A DNA stretch of 64,000 nucleotides from Dendrolimus kikuchii (taxonomy: Eukaryota > Arthropoda > Insecta > Lepidoptera > Lasiocampidae). Position 1 is the stretch's first letter, and each line of letters begins with the position of its first letter. Below are positions 51,499-61,277 of the stretch, piece by piece. The stretch is taken from contig CM034415.1 in assembly GCA_019925095.2 (NCBI GenBank), positions 8,684,833-8,748,832 of the forward strand. The letters run 5' to 3'. The notes below the pieces were generated by a model. It was not told the origin of the DNA. It did no database searches and saw only the letters and a list, made by a program, of their open reading frames with translations. A program made the position numbers and the translations under genes.

Positions 51499-52022
51499 GA
51501 GTGTCCAGCCTGGGACGGGGAGCGCCGTGTCTTCGGCGCAACCATCGGACCAGACCTGTCTCTCTCGGCCGTGGTCCAGGCCATGGTCGGGGGCCAACCC
51601 GAGTGGGACGCCGTCGCCTCCTTTTGCGAGGTCGTCATGTCCGTCGCAATAACCGGTCTCGGCGCCGGAGGGACACAGACCTCCGCCCGCCATGAACGGG
51701 CGGCGCGGGTGACGGTCGGGGGAGGCTATAAGGCCGTCGCCCGCATCTAAAGCCGCCGAGTAGGTGGCGCGTCGGTGACCGCGCGCGCCCCTCTCCACCC
51801 TGAGTAAGGAGAGGCCTGCCCCTCTCTTGCTGGGGTGGGCTCATGCCAGCTGGGGTCGCGGAAGAAAAGCTCACGCACATCTCGTGACCCGGCCCATGGC
51901 GTCAGGTGGCACCAAGGGGTTTTAGTGGGTATTCCGCCTCCTCTAGCCGGCGAGTCCCACACTCCCCCGCCGAAGTCTACCCAGCGGGGGGTCCGCAAAT
52001 GGATTTACCCTTGTAAAAAAAA
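51499..52022 (+). mobile_element. R1-like LINE 3' end, divergent subfamily
   Basis: Begins within the ORF2 tail (GTGTCCAGCCTGGGACGGGG; WDAVASFCEVVMSVAI by frame), followed by GC-rich 3' UTR ending GGTTTTAGTGGGTATTCC, GTCCGCAAATGGATTTACCC and polyA. The landmarks parallel 2686-3150, but most of the UTR is different. No clear TSD. Confidence 0.75.
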
Positions 52023-52189
52023 AAGTTTCCCCTAAGTTTCCCCCTTAATGTTCGCCCTAGGAAATTATTACACACAACATTGACGCTCACAGCTTACCGA
52101 CGTAATTCGTTCTGTATCGGAACAGCAAATGAATTTCATAAGTAAGTTGGAAGATATAGACTTAGACCTATTTACTAATAGTGTAGCAT
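52023..52189. other. No gene seen
   Basis: Short spacer. Confidence 0.4.
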
Positions 52190-52764
52190 TATTTAGCGAG
52201 TGAATTTGGGGAATAGTGTGAATGGAGCGTTAGGTAAACTTCTAGGCGCTAAGAACCTCAGCCGGAAGGCCCAGCTCGCCATACACAACGCGGTGCTGGT
52301 ACCTACGCTCACGTATGGAAGCGAGAGCTGGGTATGGAAGAGAGAGCATGAAAGTAGAGTAAACGCGATCGAGATGCGAGCACTGCGCAAAATCTGCGGA
52401 GTGACGCTCGCGGACCGCGTTCGTAATACCGAAGTAAGACAGAGAGTTGGTCTGAAAGAGAGTGTCGGGGTGAAGGTAAGGAAAGGAATGCTCCGATGAA
52501 AGAATGACTAAACAGATATACAATGCAAAAGTGGATGGATGCAGAAGTCGTGGAAGGCCACGACACACCTTCCATGATTAAATTGATCGTGTACTAACAG
52601 AAGGTGATGTCAGGAGCCTTAAGAACAGACGAGCGTGCACGACAAGAGTTATGAATGTCGAAGAAGCAAGTGAGGTGTGTAAGAATAAGCCTAAATGGCG
52701 CTCTGTTGTTCGTGCCTAGCCCGCAAGGGAACTGGCGTGAAGTTATGTATGTATGTATTTAGCG
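52190..52764 (+). mobile_element. RTE-family copy with internal deletion, 9-bp TSD
   Basis: TATTTAGCG at 52190-52198 and 52756-52764. Frame starts VNLGNSVNGALGKLLGAKNL; at ~52495 GGAATGCTCC joins GATGAAAGAATG, losing ~30 bp (the WFGHVERMH segment) and shifting frame; later YPARELA reads with a TAG (GCCTAGCCC) near 52718. Confidence 0.9.
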
Positions 52765-52906
52765 CGAAGTTGGTCAAGTTCTATTCAAACTCGGATGTAT
52801 CAGTTTAAGTACCTTATATCTATGCATATTTTTTATTGTTTAATTTTAATTTTTTTATTTTTATTTTTACTATTATCTGTGGAGGCTTATTAATATCTAT
52901 CTTCTC

Positions 52907-53180
52907 GGGAGTTTTTGGCGGGAGCTGAAAGAGGACGTTGTGCTGTGCACTTTTATTTTCTAAAAATGTGTAAAATCACTCTAAAACGAACAATAGTTGC
53001 AGGATATTGATAGTTTTTGAGTAGTAATTATGTGTTTTGTGAGAAATGTGAACTGTATAGTCAAATGTGACCTTTCGAGTTTTCACAAGAACTCCTTTAT
53101 ACGGCGTCGATTGTAGCCTACAATACAATTGCGCCTGGCTTAAAGGCCTAGTTGCCAAGCCATAAACATTTAAAAAAAAC
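52907..53180 (+). mobile_element. Repeat D copy, uninterrupted
   Basis: CGGGAGTTTTTGGCGGGAGC to GGCCTAGTTGCCAAGCCATA, then A-rich. It serves as the empty-site reference for the nested insertion at 49402. Confidence 0.8.
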
Positions 53181-53279
53181 CTAGCTTCTCTCAATCTAGC
53201 TTATTTCTAATTATTATTAATTATACCCCCAAATATAATAAAATACAAATATGTGTATATGCATGTATGCGTATGTTCT

Positions 53280-53390
53280 GGACTTGGTGGCCAGGTTCCA
53301 GTCCCATCTACAAGTACGGCAGCACATTGGTAGCACCTTTGATATTACAAATTTTCATAGGAGGTGGTAACCACACTAGCAATAAAAAAA
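53280..53390 (+). repeat. Repeat A, degenerate 3' part
   Basis: CCAGGTTCCAGTCCCATC, CGGCAGCACATTGGTAGCAC, CATAGGAGGTGGTAACC, CAATAAAAAAA; the CCGTCTGCC block is deleted. Confidence 0.6.
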
Positions 53391-53612
53391 CTGCTATATA
53401 TTATCACAAGATAATTAGAGAAGGCATTAAACTCATGACCTTTGATAATTTAACCCGTCAAGAGTATGCACGGATCACTAACCAGTGAAAACAGATGATA
53501 ACGTCTTATGTTGATATGAGATGGATTAGAACTTTCAATTTTCTTTGTTAGCAATCGAATCCCGATTCCTAATGGTACATCGTTCATGAACTACACAAGA
53601 TTGTCGGATCGC

Positions 53613-54219
53613 TTAGGCTACGTTCCATTAGAGACTCACAACGACCATGTTCACAGTCGCGATTTTTCCTTTTTTTTTATTTTTATTTTATTTTATGCAT
53701 GAGCTCAGCAGACAGGCAGACGACCCACTTGATGGAAAGCGGTTACCATCGCGTATGGACTTGCAACACCAAAGGTGCTACAAATGCGCTGCTGCTTTTT
53801 TAAGAGAGACTGGAACCTGGCCACTAATGTCGGAACACAACTCAAGGTTGTTATGGCGGCATACTCTAGACCAGAGTAGCCATCCAGTCGGGCAAATACC
53901 CTAACACCCGGCTGTGGGTAGTTTTGTCTTACGACAGGCCGCCCGGCCGCAGGAAATTGTATTCTTTCTCCGTTTCGGACGGATAAAAACAGCTTGAAAT
54001 AAAACTTTAAAAAGCGTTCCACTTGCTTGCCGGTGTCACAATCGTAAACTCAAGTGAAATGGTTATTTGACCCACCTCTTGACATGAGTCATAGTGAGCA
54101 CTGCGTGACCGAAAATCATGACGTCATTCGTGACGTTTTTGCCACGACCATAACGACCGCGGTCGGCTTGTGGAACGGACAGAGCATTTTGGGCGTTGTA
54201 AAATACTAAAGGAACGCGC
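53613..54219 (+). mobile_element. MITE M copy in the minisatellite, split by repeat A
   Basis: Left end GGCTACGTTCCATTAGAGACTCACAACG; right end TTTTGGGCGTTGTAAAATACTAAAGGAACGCGCT. Internal text intact on both sides of repeat A (53665-53985). Apart from that insertion it is ~285 bp. Confidence 0.8.
53665..53985 (-). repeat. Repeat A copy nested in MITE M
   Basis: T-run 53669-53697 then ATGCATGAGCTCAGCAGACAGG to CTCCGTTTCGGACGGATA. Third level of nesting: minisatellite, then MITE, then repeat A. Confidence 0.85.
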
Positions 54220-55430
54220 TCTTACTGATGCGACGAGCGCTGACCGAGTGAACTAATAAACCGATAAATAACTTTGTTTTATTGTTTTTTAAATACTACT
54301 TTATTTTACATTTGGAGATGTGAAACGTTTCTTTTAGTACAGTGTAGTGAACCGGTTCCTAATAGTTCATCATTCATGAGCTACACAAGACTATTGGATC
54401 GCTAACTGGCGAGTCGAGCGCTAACCGAGTGAACTAATAAACCGATCAATGTTTGGAAATGTGAAACGTTTCTTTTAGTACAGTGACGTGAACCGTTTCC
54501 TAATAGTTCATCATTCATGAGGTACACAAGACTATTGGATCGCTAACTGGCGAGTCGAGCGCTGACCGAGTGAACTAATAAACTAATAAACTTATTAACG
54601 TTTGGAAATGTGAAACGTTTTTTTTAGTACAGTGTAGTGAACCGGTTCCTAATAGTTCATCATTTATGAACTACACAAGACTATCGGAACACTAACTGGC
54701 GCGTCGAGCGCTGACCGAATGAACTAATAAACCGATTAACGTTTGGAAATGTGAAACGTTTCTTTTAGTACAGTGTAGTGAACCGGTTCCTAGTAGTTCA
54801 TCATTTATGAACTACACAAGACTATAGGATCACTAACTGGCGCGTCGAGCGCTAACCGACTGAACTAATAAACCGATTAACGTTTGGAAATGTGAAACGT
54901 TTCTTTTAGTACAGTGTAGTGAACCGGTTCCTAGTAGTTCATCATTTATGAACTACACAAGACTATAGGATCACTAACTGGCGCGTCGAGCGCTAACTGA
55001 CTGAACTAATAAACCGATTAACGTTTGGAAATGTGAAACGTTTCTTTTAGTACAGTGTAGTGAACCGGTTCCTAGTAGTTCATCATTTATGAACTACACA
55101 AGACTATAGGATCACTAACTGGCGCGTCGAGCGCTAACTGACTGAACTAATAAACCGATTAACGTTTGGAAATGTGAAACGTTTCTTTTAGTACAGTGTA
55201 GTGAACCGGTTCCTAGTAGTTCATCATTTATGAACTACACAAGACTATAGGATCACTAACTGGCGCGTCGAGCGCTAATCGACTGAACTAATAAACCGAT
55301 TAACGTTTGGAAATGTGAAACGTTTCTTTTAGTACAGAGCAGTGAACCGGTTCTTAATAGATCATCATTCATGAACTACACAATACTATTTTATAGAAGC
55401 TCATAGCCTCGGAACTCCACGATTTATAGG

Positions 55431-55806
55431 GTATTCCATTAGTAACTCACAACGCCCAAAATGCTCAGTTAGCCGTTCCACAAGGCGACCGCGATCGTTG
55501 TGCTCCTGGCGAAAACGACACTAATGACGACATCATTTTCGATCACACGACGCCACAACGACCCATGTCAAAAGGTGGGTCGAAGTGGGCGTTGACCACA
55601 GAGCATTAATTCTCTCTTGTCAACACCTTGAAAAAAGCGCAATTTTCATATCAACCAATGACATTTGCGTAATGCGTATGACATTAATGACATCAACACT
55701 CCATAACCCGTTCCACTAGCGTTTATGATTATAAAGTCCGCAAGCAAGTGGAACGAGAAAATTCGCGGTCGTGAACGTGGTCGTTGTGAGTCCCTAATGG
55801 AACGTA
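55431..55806 (-). mobile_element. MITE M copy flanking the minisatellite, reverse
   Basis: Minus from 55806: GCTACGTTCCATTAGGGACTCACAACG ...; far end CGTTGTGAGTTACTAATGGAAT at 55431. Contains an extra ~120-bp segment (55597-55710) absent from the other copies. Its orientation is opposite to the 53613 copy. Confidence 0.8.
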
Positions 55807-56641
55807 GCATTAAACGTCTCAACAGCAAATGGCACTGTCAACTGAAATTGACATTATAACCGTACCTTCATATTAGGTACCATTCATGTAGTTACTAAGG
55901 GGGCACATATCTTGGCCTCCTTATCTCATGAATACAATTTACAGACAAGCTTCATAAACAACCGCTCCATTATACTTGATTTATGTTATTATTGAGAGAC
56001 AATGTTGTGTATCTATGTTGAAATGGACTAGGAATCGCTTCGGGTATCACTTACGCCACAGATTATGCAGAAAGCAATATGAATAGTTCAATTAATTAAT
56101 TTGCTAAAACATAAATAAAATGAGTCGAATAGCGCATACACTTATTTGAAAAGTAATTAAAACTCTTTATAATATTATCATATTACTGATTATAAACTCT
56201 TTATATTGTGATATATTTATTTATTCTCCAACTGTAGCCCGAACGAACGTGATATGTCCAAGCCAATTACTGTTTTATTTTACTATTAAAAATGAACAAT
56301 TTTACTTATATATTACTACTATTTATTTCTTTATATAAATAACTTTACGCTGTTCTGAATGTATTAGGTTGGGATATATATGATTGGAAATACAGGGGTT
56401 TACAATTTGATACAAACAATTATACGAGCCTTGACCGCCATTTTATTGTAAGCGACATTTGGATCTAAGTATATTTTTGCTTGTACAGGTGTTTCAAACT
56501 ATTATTAAACAAAACAAAATGGCGGTAAAGGCTCGATATGTTTTAGGTTAGTTTTGAATTATGACTTTGAGAAATAAACGTCAAACAAAAGATATGGAAT
56601 AGATAAACGTAAATATTGGACAGTTAAGTTTCTTTCGTTTT
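55807..56641. other. No gene seen
   Basis: AT-rich. 56412-56440 (GAGCCTTGACCGCCATTTTA) and 56516-56540 (AAATGGCGGTAAAGGCTCG) form a ~20-bp inverted pair about 100 bp apart; possible small MITE, no TSD found. Confidence 0.45.
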
Positions 56642-56958
56642 CTATCCGTGCAGGAACGGAGAAAGAATACAATTTCCTGCGGCCGGGCGGCCTGTCGTAA
56701 GAGGCGACTTAACAACCCACAGCCAGGTGGTAGGGCATTTGCCCGACTGGATGACTACCACCCCTGGTCTAAAGCATGTCGCCATAACAACCTTGAGTTG
56801 TATTCCGGCATTAGTGACCAGGTTCCAGTCTCCCATAAGAGAGCAGCAGCGCATTTGTAGCACCTTTGGTGTTGCAAATGTCCATAGGCGATGGTAACCG
56901 CTTTCCATCAAGTGGGCCGCTTGCCTGTCTGCTGATCTCCTGCAATAAAAATAAAAAA
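56642..56958 (+). repeat. Repeat A copy, full length
   Basis: CTATCCGTGCAGG to CTGCAATAAAAATAAAAAAA; among the best-preserved copies. Confidence 0.88.
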
Positions 56959-57092
56959 AGTCTGAAGTTTACCGTACACACATCAATTTTATAAGTTATT
57001 GAATCGATAGCGCTAACGAACAGATAAATTACAGTTAAAAATACCTCAGAACCCGGGCATTAGAAAACTTAAACCGCATGTAAAGTTAGATA
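56959..57092. other. No gene seen
   Basis: Short spacer. Confidence 0.4.
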
Positions 57093-57612
57093 ATACTGTT
57101 ACGAGTTGCGGTACTCGAATTAAAACTTCGTTAGAATTATTATAGAATTTATTAGAATTATACAAACACGTATATGTTCAAATATAACCGAACACAACAA
57201 ATCTACACGTAATGCAGAAGATCGTATTTCAATAAAACGCGCAAATTCCGTCATGAATAGATTCCCGAATGTACACACATCTAGCCTTGAGCGTGGTTCT
57301 CGCTCGACTGCCCCCTCTCCCCATCTGGTCGTCGTTTTATACCCTACAAATACAAACATGCCCGTATCGTAGCGACGTAATCCGCAACACCTGGCTAATG
57401 ATACGGCCGCAAACGGCCATAAACGAGTGCAATATAGAAATGGGCTGGTCTCTAGAAACGTATGCCAATAAATAAGTAAACAAAATAAGACGATCATAAA
57501 AGAATTTCAACAAAAATTTACAATCAGTTCAAATGCCGACAGGTAATAAAATGTGTTTTTACATATATGCAGGTGGATTTTGTTTTTGTCGGAACCTAAG
57601 TTGTAACAATAC
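57093..57612 (+). mobile_element. Solo LTR, 512 bp, 4-bp TSD
   Basis: LTR 57097-57608 starts TGTTACGAG and ends TTGTAACA (inverted TGTTAC/GTAACA termini); ATAC flanks both sides (57093-57096, 57609-57612). Sequence is shared with 31768-31985 and 33502-33100. No internal region adjoins, so it is a solo LTR from LTR-LTR recombination. 4-5 bp TSDs and TGT..ACA ends fit Gypsy or BEL-type elements; the superfamily is undecided. Confidence 0.85.
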
Positions 57613-58154
57613 AGTGGAAAATGTTTTATATTAAGCATCTAAAGCAGCAATACTCCACTTTTTTTTAAATAGGGTCACATAGATGTTAGATAAGGTGCTG
57701 AGGGCCTCAACATAAATTTATTTAGATGTATTTTTATCCCTAGCGTATAAGGGTCAGCGCAGACAGAGAGGAATAATCCCCGCGCGGTCTCGGGCATTTT
57801 CTTTACAGATCGCGTATGCTCGAGCTTGCGTGCGACCTCGAGAGCCTGCGCGAGTAAACCGTTCTGGGTTACCACTCTACAGTAAACATGCCAGATTGTC
57901 GCGAAAGTTCGTCAACGATGTTTACTGTTGCATTTAGTGTATAAATGTAGATTATTTTTAACAAACAAAGCAATTTCATAAATGTATAATGATGGTTATA
58001 TTTATTATTCGTAATGTAGGTACTTCGAATTCAAAATCTAAAAAAATGACGTCATCCCTCTTTAAACTCTGACAACACTGAAAGTACGCGTACGACGCGG
58101 GCACCGACTCGACGCCGCGCGAGGATTCCTTGTATCTTCGAGGACGCGTTTGTC
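57613..58154. other. No gene seen; CpG-rich patch
   Basis: 57755-57860 is CpG-richer (CCCCGCGCGGTCTCGGGC, TGCGTGCGACCTCGAGAGCC). Neither a promoter nor an RNA gene could be supported. Confidence 0.35.
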
Positions 58155-58990
58155 ATGCTGCGTTTCCACGCTTGCCAAGGCTCGGCAAGCGTCCACAAGC
58201 ACAAGCGTGTAAAGAGGGCGTTTGGCTTGGCTTGCGTGAGCTCGTGGACGCTTGTATTCGATCCGGGCTAGTGTCGGTTTTTGGACACAAATCAAAGGGC
58301 GCTTGCGACGCGTTCACACGTTGGCGCGTGCTTAGTAGCCGCATATACATATACACCGGCACCGTTACATTTTGAATACCGTAAATTTTTAGAAGGTTTT
58401 AGGTTAAACTGAAAAACTTATTAGTTACCGGGTACGATTTCTATGAATCTTTATCATCCACCATCTTCGTGGTCGTCGGGCTTTCCTTGCTTTTGTTTTA
58501 CTTTGCTTGTATTTGAAATGATGCATGCATGATGAAAGAATGAATAAACAGATATACAATGCAAAAGTGGATGGATGCAGAAGTCGTGGAAGGCCACGAC
58601 ACACTTTCCATGATCAAATTGATCGTGTACTACCAGAAGGTGATGTTAGGAGCCTTAAGAACAGACGAGCGTGCATGACAAGAGTTATGAATGTCAAAGA
58701 AGCAAGTGAGATGTGTAAGAATAAGCCTAAATGGAGCTCTGTTGTTCGTGCCTACCCCGCAAGGGAACTGGCGTGAAGTTATGTATGTATGTATGTATGT
58801 ATTTGAAATAAAAGTAGGTTATACCAAACGTAATAGCCGATACAAGTTCGACGTCCGCCATGCTTGAATGTACGTAACACACTGACGGATTCACAAGCGT
58901 GTAAACGACTCCCAAATGCCAAGCGAGATTTGTGGACGCTTGTGGCTTGTGAACGCTTGCCGAGCCTTGGCAAGCGTGGAAACGCAGCAT
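58155..58990. mobile_element. TIR element with 38-bp perfect termini, split by an RTE copy
   Basis: 58155-58192 (ATGCTGCGTTTCCACGCTTG, CCAAGGCTCGGCAAGCGT) is the exact reverse complement of 58953-58990. Inward of each end are further GACGCTTG/CAAGCGTC words. No transposase; about 550 bp without the RTE insertion. The short open frames inside are by-products of the repeated GCTTG words. TSD ambiguous. Confidence 0.8.
58509..58809 (+). mobile_element. RTE-family copy in the TIR element, 12-bp TSD
   Basis: TGTATTTGAAAT at 58509-58520 and 58798-58809 (the second overlaps the (ATGT)n tail). Insert reads MHDERMNKQIYNAKVDGCRS to PARELA, stop 58774-58776. Confidence 0.92.
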
Positions 58991-59284
58991 CAGGTTCAAG
59001 CATTTATGCACTTTATTGTAATAGTTTTAAAGTTTATTTTCAAGTGCGTTAATAAAATCCTCTCCGCTGCGCTCCGTTCTGTCTGCTCTGACCCTTACAG
59101 AGGCTTGCGACCGCCTAATGGAAAGTGGTTACCGTCATCTGTGGACTATATAACACCAGAGGTGTTACTAATGTAATTGTATAAAGGTTATTATGTCAGA
59201 CGGGCCATTTACAAAAGCTGAGCGGAGCACATGCGGCCCGCGGGCAGCGCGTTGAGTATAGCTGATCTAAAGACACAATTTAAC
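58991..59284. other. Spacer with repeat-A-like debris
   Basis: 59098-59170 (CCGCCTAATGGAAAGTGGTT, ACCGTCATCTGTGGAC, ACACCAGAGGTGTTAC) is a degenerate minus-strand repeat A or LINE tail. Confidence 0.4.
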
Positions 59285-59365
59285 TGAAGTTTAAAGAAGA
59301 AGACGGTGATCTAGGCTCAGTATTCTACTTATAGTCTTGAGGGACTATGAGTAGAATACAATACA
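59285..59365 (+). pseudogene. LINE B last codons plus 3' hairpin
   Basis: EDGDLGSVFYL then TAG. GTATTCTACTTATAGTC (59320-59336) pairs with GACTATGAGTAGAATAC (59343-59359) with one mismatch; the stop codon lies in the left arm. Confidence 0.7.
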
Positions 59366-59799
59366 AATAAGTTAAGTTTTCTTGCATTGTATTCGATTAT
59401 ATGTAATTTAATACTGAAGTTTTATCCAAAATGTATCTAGTGAGAAAAATAAGGAATAGATTATAGTTTAATGATCTTATTCATATTGGGTTAGAGTAAG
59501 TTGTTGATTTCTGTTGAGTTCCGCTTGCCAGCGACGGGATGTTCGCCCCATTTCTTGGAGGTCACATGATGTTCTGTAGAACGTTCCTTCTGGGTATAAC
59601 AATGATCTGGAGGGTATTAGAATATCAGTCCAAATTAGTCTATGCGTAGAGCACTGCACTCTCATTCTATCTTGTTGTTGACTTTTTGGTAACTAGTAAT
59701 GACTGTTCATAATGGGTGTGTCCATTTTTACAAGTAGTTTGTGATTTATATAATAAAGAGTATCAAACAGTCTTGCGATGTATTTAATTATTGAAGCAT
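59366..59799. other. No gene seen
   Basis: AT-rich; the minus frame 59477-59665 has no recognisable motif. Confidence 0.35.
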
Positions 59800-59985
59800 G
59801 CTTTCCCAAATGAAGAAATTCAACAGAGGGAACGTCCCGCCGAAGGTTTCCCTCTGAGCTACGATATGGGGTCGTTTAAGAAAGGCGTTATAAAATTTCT
59901 TAGAGGTCGGTAACGCGTTGGCAACGCCTCTGATGTGGCAAACGTCCATAGGCGGTTTCTGTGGTTGAGCGGGCTTTTTTTTTTT
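59800..59985 (+). pseudogene. LINE C-terminal fragment (same family as 41521-44215)
   Basis: Reads PAEGFPLSYDMGSFKKGVIK, FLRGR and stops near 59911; compare FPQRYDMEFFKKGVIKFLRG in the longer copy. The 3' UTR contains GTGGCAAACGTCCATAGGCGG, the start of the shared tail, then is cut. Confidence 0.7.
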
Positions 59986-60224
59986 AAGGCGAGGGAAATG
60001 CTATTTACGCACAATACTGGGTTCTTTGCAAGGGATTAGACCATATTTGATCATGAAGGCTTTCCCCTTTGATAAGGGGCAATCCGAACAATAATCAAGC
60101 CAGCTTGTGTGGAGACTCAAAGAAGTTGCACGGGCAACACCCACTACCCACTAAAACCACCCTCCTCCCATGTGCCCCGCGCTTTTTATGAAGGAAAGGC
60201 TGAGACTTAGAACGTAGTTACGCC
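59986..60224. other. No gene seen
   Basis: Spacer with no recognised repeat. Confidence 0.4.
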
Positions 60225-60497
60225 CAGTCCGGTGGTTGAGCGGGCTAAGTTATAGCCGGCCGAACTCGTTGGAACGCCGAGGCTCCGGGTTCGATTCCCG
60301 GCATGGTAAATTTCGGAAACAGACTCAACAAACTCAAAGACTATACAAACAACTATATCACCATAACACAAGCGTAACTTTCTTATCTTGGGGATATACA
60401 ATGTATGTTTGTTTGCCAAAAGCAACAGGCGACGGTAACCATCTTCCATCAAAAGGGCCGTCAGCCTGTTTGCCTGGTTCAGGCAAGTAAAAAAAAA
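60225..60497 (+). mobile_element. tRNA-derived SINE with LINE-type 3' tail
   Basis: A box-like GGTGGTTGAGCGGGCT, B box GGGTTCGATTCC (60287-60298), TGGTAAATTTCGG, body, then AGGCGACGGTAACCATCTTCC, AAAGGGCCGTCAGCCTGTTTG, AAGTAAAAAAAA. Head shared with 3930-4080; tail shared with repeat A and with the LINE at 41521. The cloverleaf is not complete, so it is not a functional tRNA. Confidence 0.85.
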
Positions 60498-61277
60498 GGT
60501 TCTTAAAGAAGCATACAAACTTACTTAAACTTAGTATAAATAAGGTCGGTAGCCTGTAACAGTAGATTGTTACACGAGACGTGAAAGTGACCTATTTAGG
60601 CATGATATCGTTTGGTGCACTAATAGTTCGAGTGCCTAAATAGGCCTTTCGCCCAAGATTTAACACTCTGCTTTTCATTTTCAATATGAGGAAAGTAAAT
60701 AAAAACTGATTAGTGAAACAAACAACTATAAGAAAGGCCAAAATCAGGCGTTCCGTATGTAAATCTGATGAACTCATTTAATACGTCACATGATACAGAG
60801 TACGTCAAGTAAATTTCTTTGTCTGAGGCATTCTACCAGCCAGTATTTTTTTGTCACTGATGATTACCCGTATATATAAAGTACTCTGTGTTGATGATAG
60901 AAAGTTGAAAGGTTTTTTAATCCTTGTAATATATAAACCGCTCACTGGAACGTATCAGTGTCGCGTGTGACAATGACAACTGACGTTAGTGACATTGGCG
61001 CCATCAACCCAACTGTTACAAACCTTAAAATTCGAATACGGAGCGAGCGGTTAGTTTTCAAATAATTTAATTGCAAGCCTATTTTTTTTATAAGTATTTA
61101 CGTGCCAATCCGCACATAAGCTTAAATTTATGTAAATTAGACAATAATTTAGTGGGAAGTAATTTAAAGTATAAAATGATGTTACAAAATTGTTGATATG
61201 TTTTTTTTATTACAATTTATGCCGCGATTGGCTGTAAAGAAAGTTGGGACATGAGTCGCATGTATTTATTATCTATG
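60498..61277. other. No gene recognised; one stem-loop
   Basis: 60590-60645: CCTATTTAGGCA and TGCCTAAATAGG, a 12-bp inverted pair with a ~30-nt loop, inside a GTGAAAGTGACC...GCCTTTCG context. The minus frame 60592-60777 (hydrophobic, 61 codons) is not recognised. Confidence 0.4.

Larger units (their letters stand above)
53566..55395. repeat. 141-bp minisatellite, ~8 units plus a split unit
   Basis: GTTTGGAAATGTGAAACG recurs at 54451, 54600, 54741, 54882, 55023, 55164 and 55305 (variant at 54310): spacing 141 except one 149. The five units from 54741 are nearly identical. Each unit has three inverted repeats: AACGTTTGGAAATGTGAAACGTT, the exact palindrome GAACCGGTTC, and AGTTCATCATTTATGAACT. 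The half unit at 53566-53612 shows that the MITE M copy 53613-54219 is inserted inside a unit. Confidence 0.92.

Noticed and set aside
53566..55395. CRISPR-like regular repeat spacing
   Set aside because: Contiguous 141-bp tandem units with no unique spacers; eukaryotic context.
58130..58375. 81-codon frame MYLRGRVCHAAFPRL...
   Set aside because: Created by the repeated GCTTG words of the TIR element; antisense and mirror copies exist at both ends.
60236..60310. Possible tRNA gene (perfect B box)
   Set aside because: No complete cloverleaf, and the sequence continues into a SINE body and LINE-type tail; the head is shared with another SINE copy.
60592..60777. Small hydrophobic protein on the minus strand
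   Set aside because: 61 codons, AT-rich, includes one arm of an inverted repeat; no recognised family or start context.
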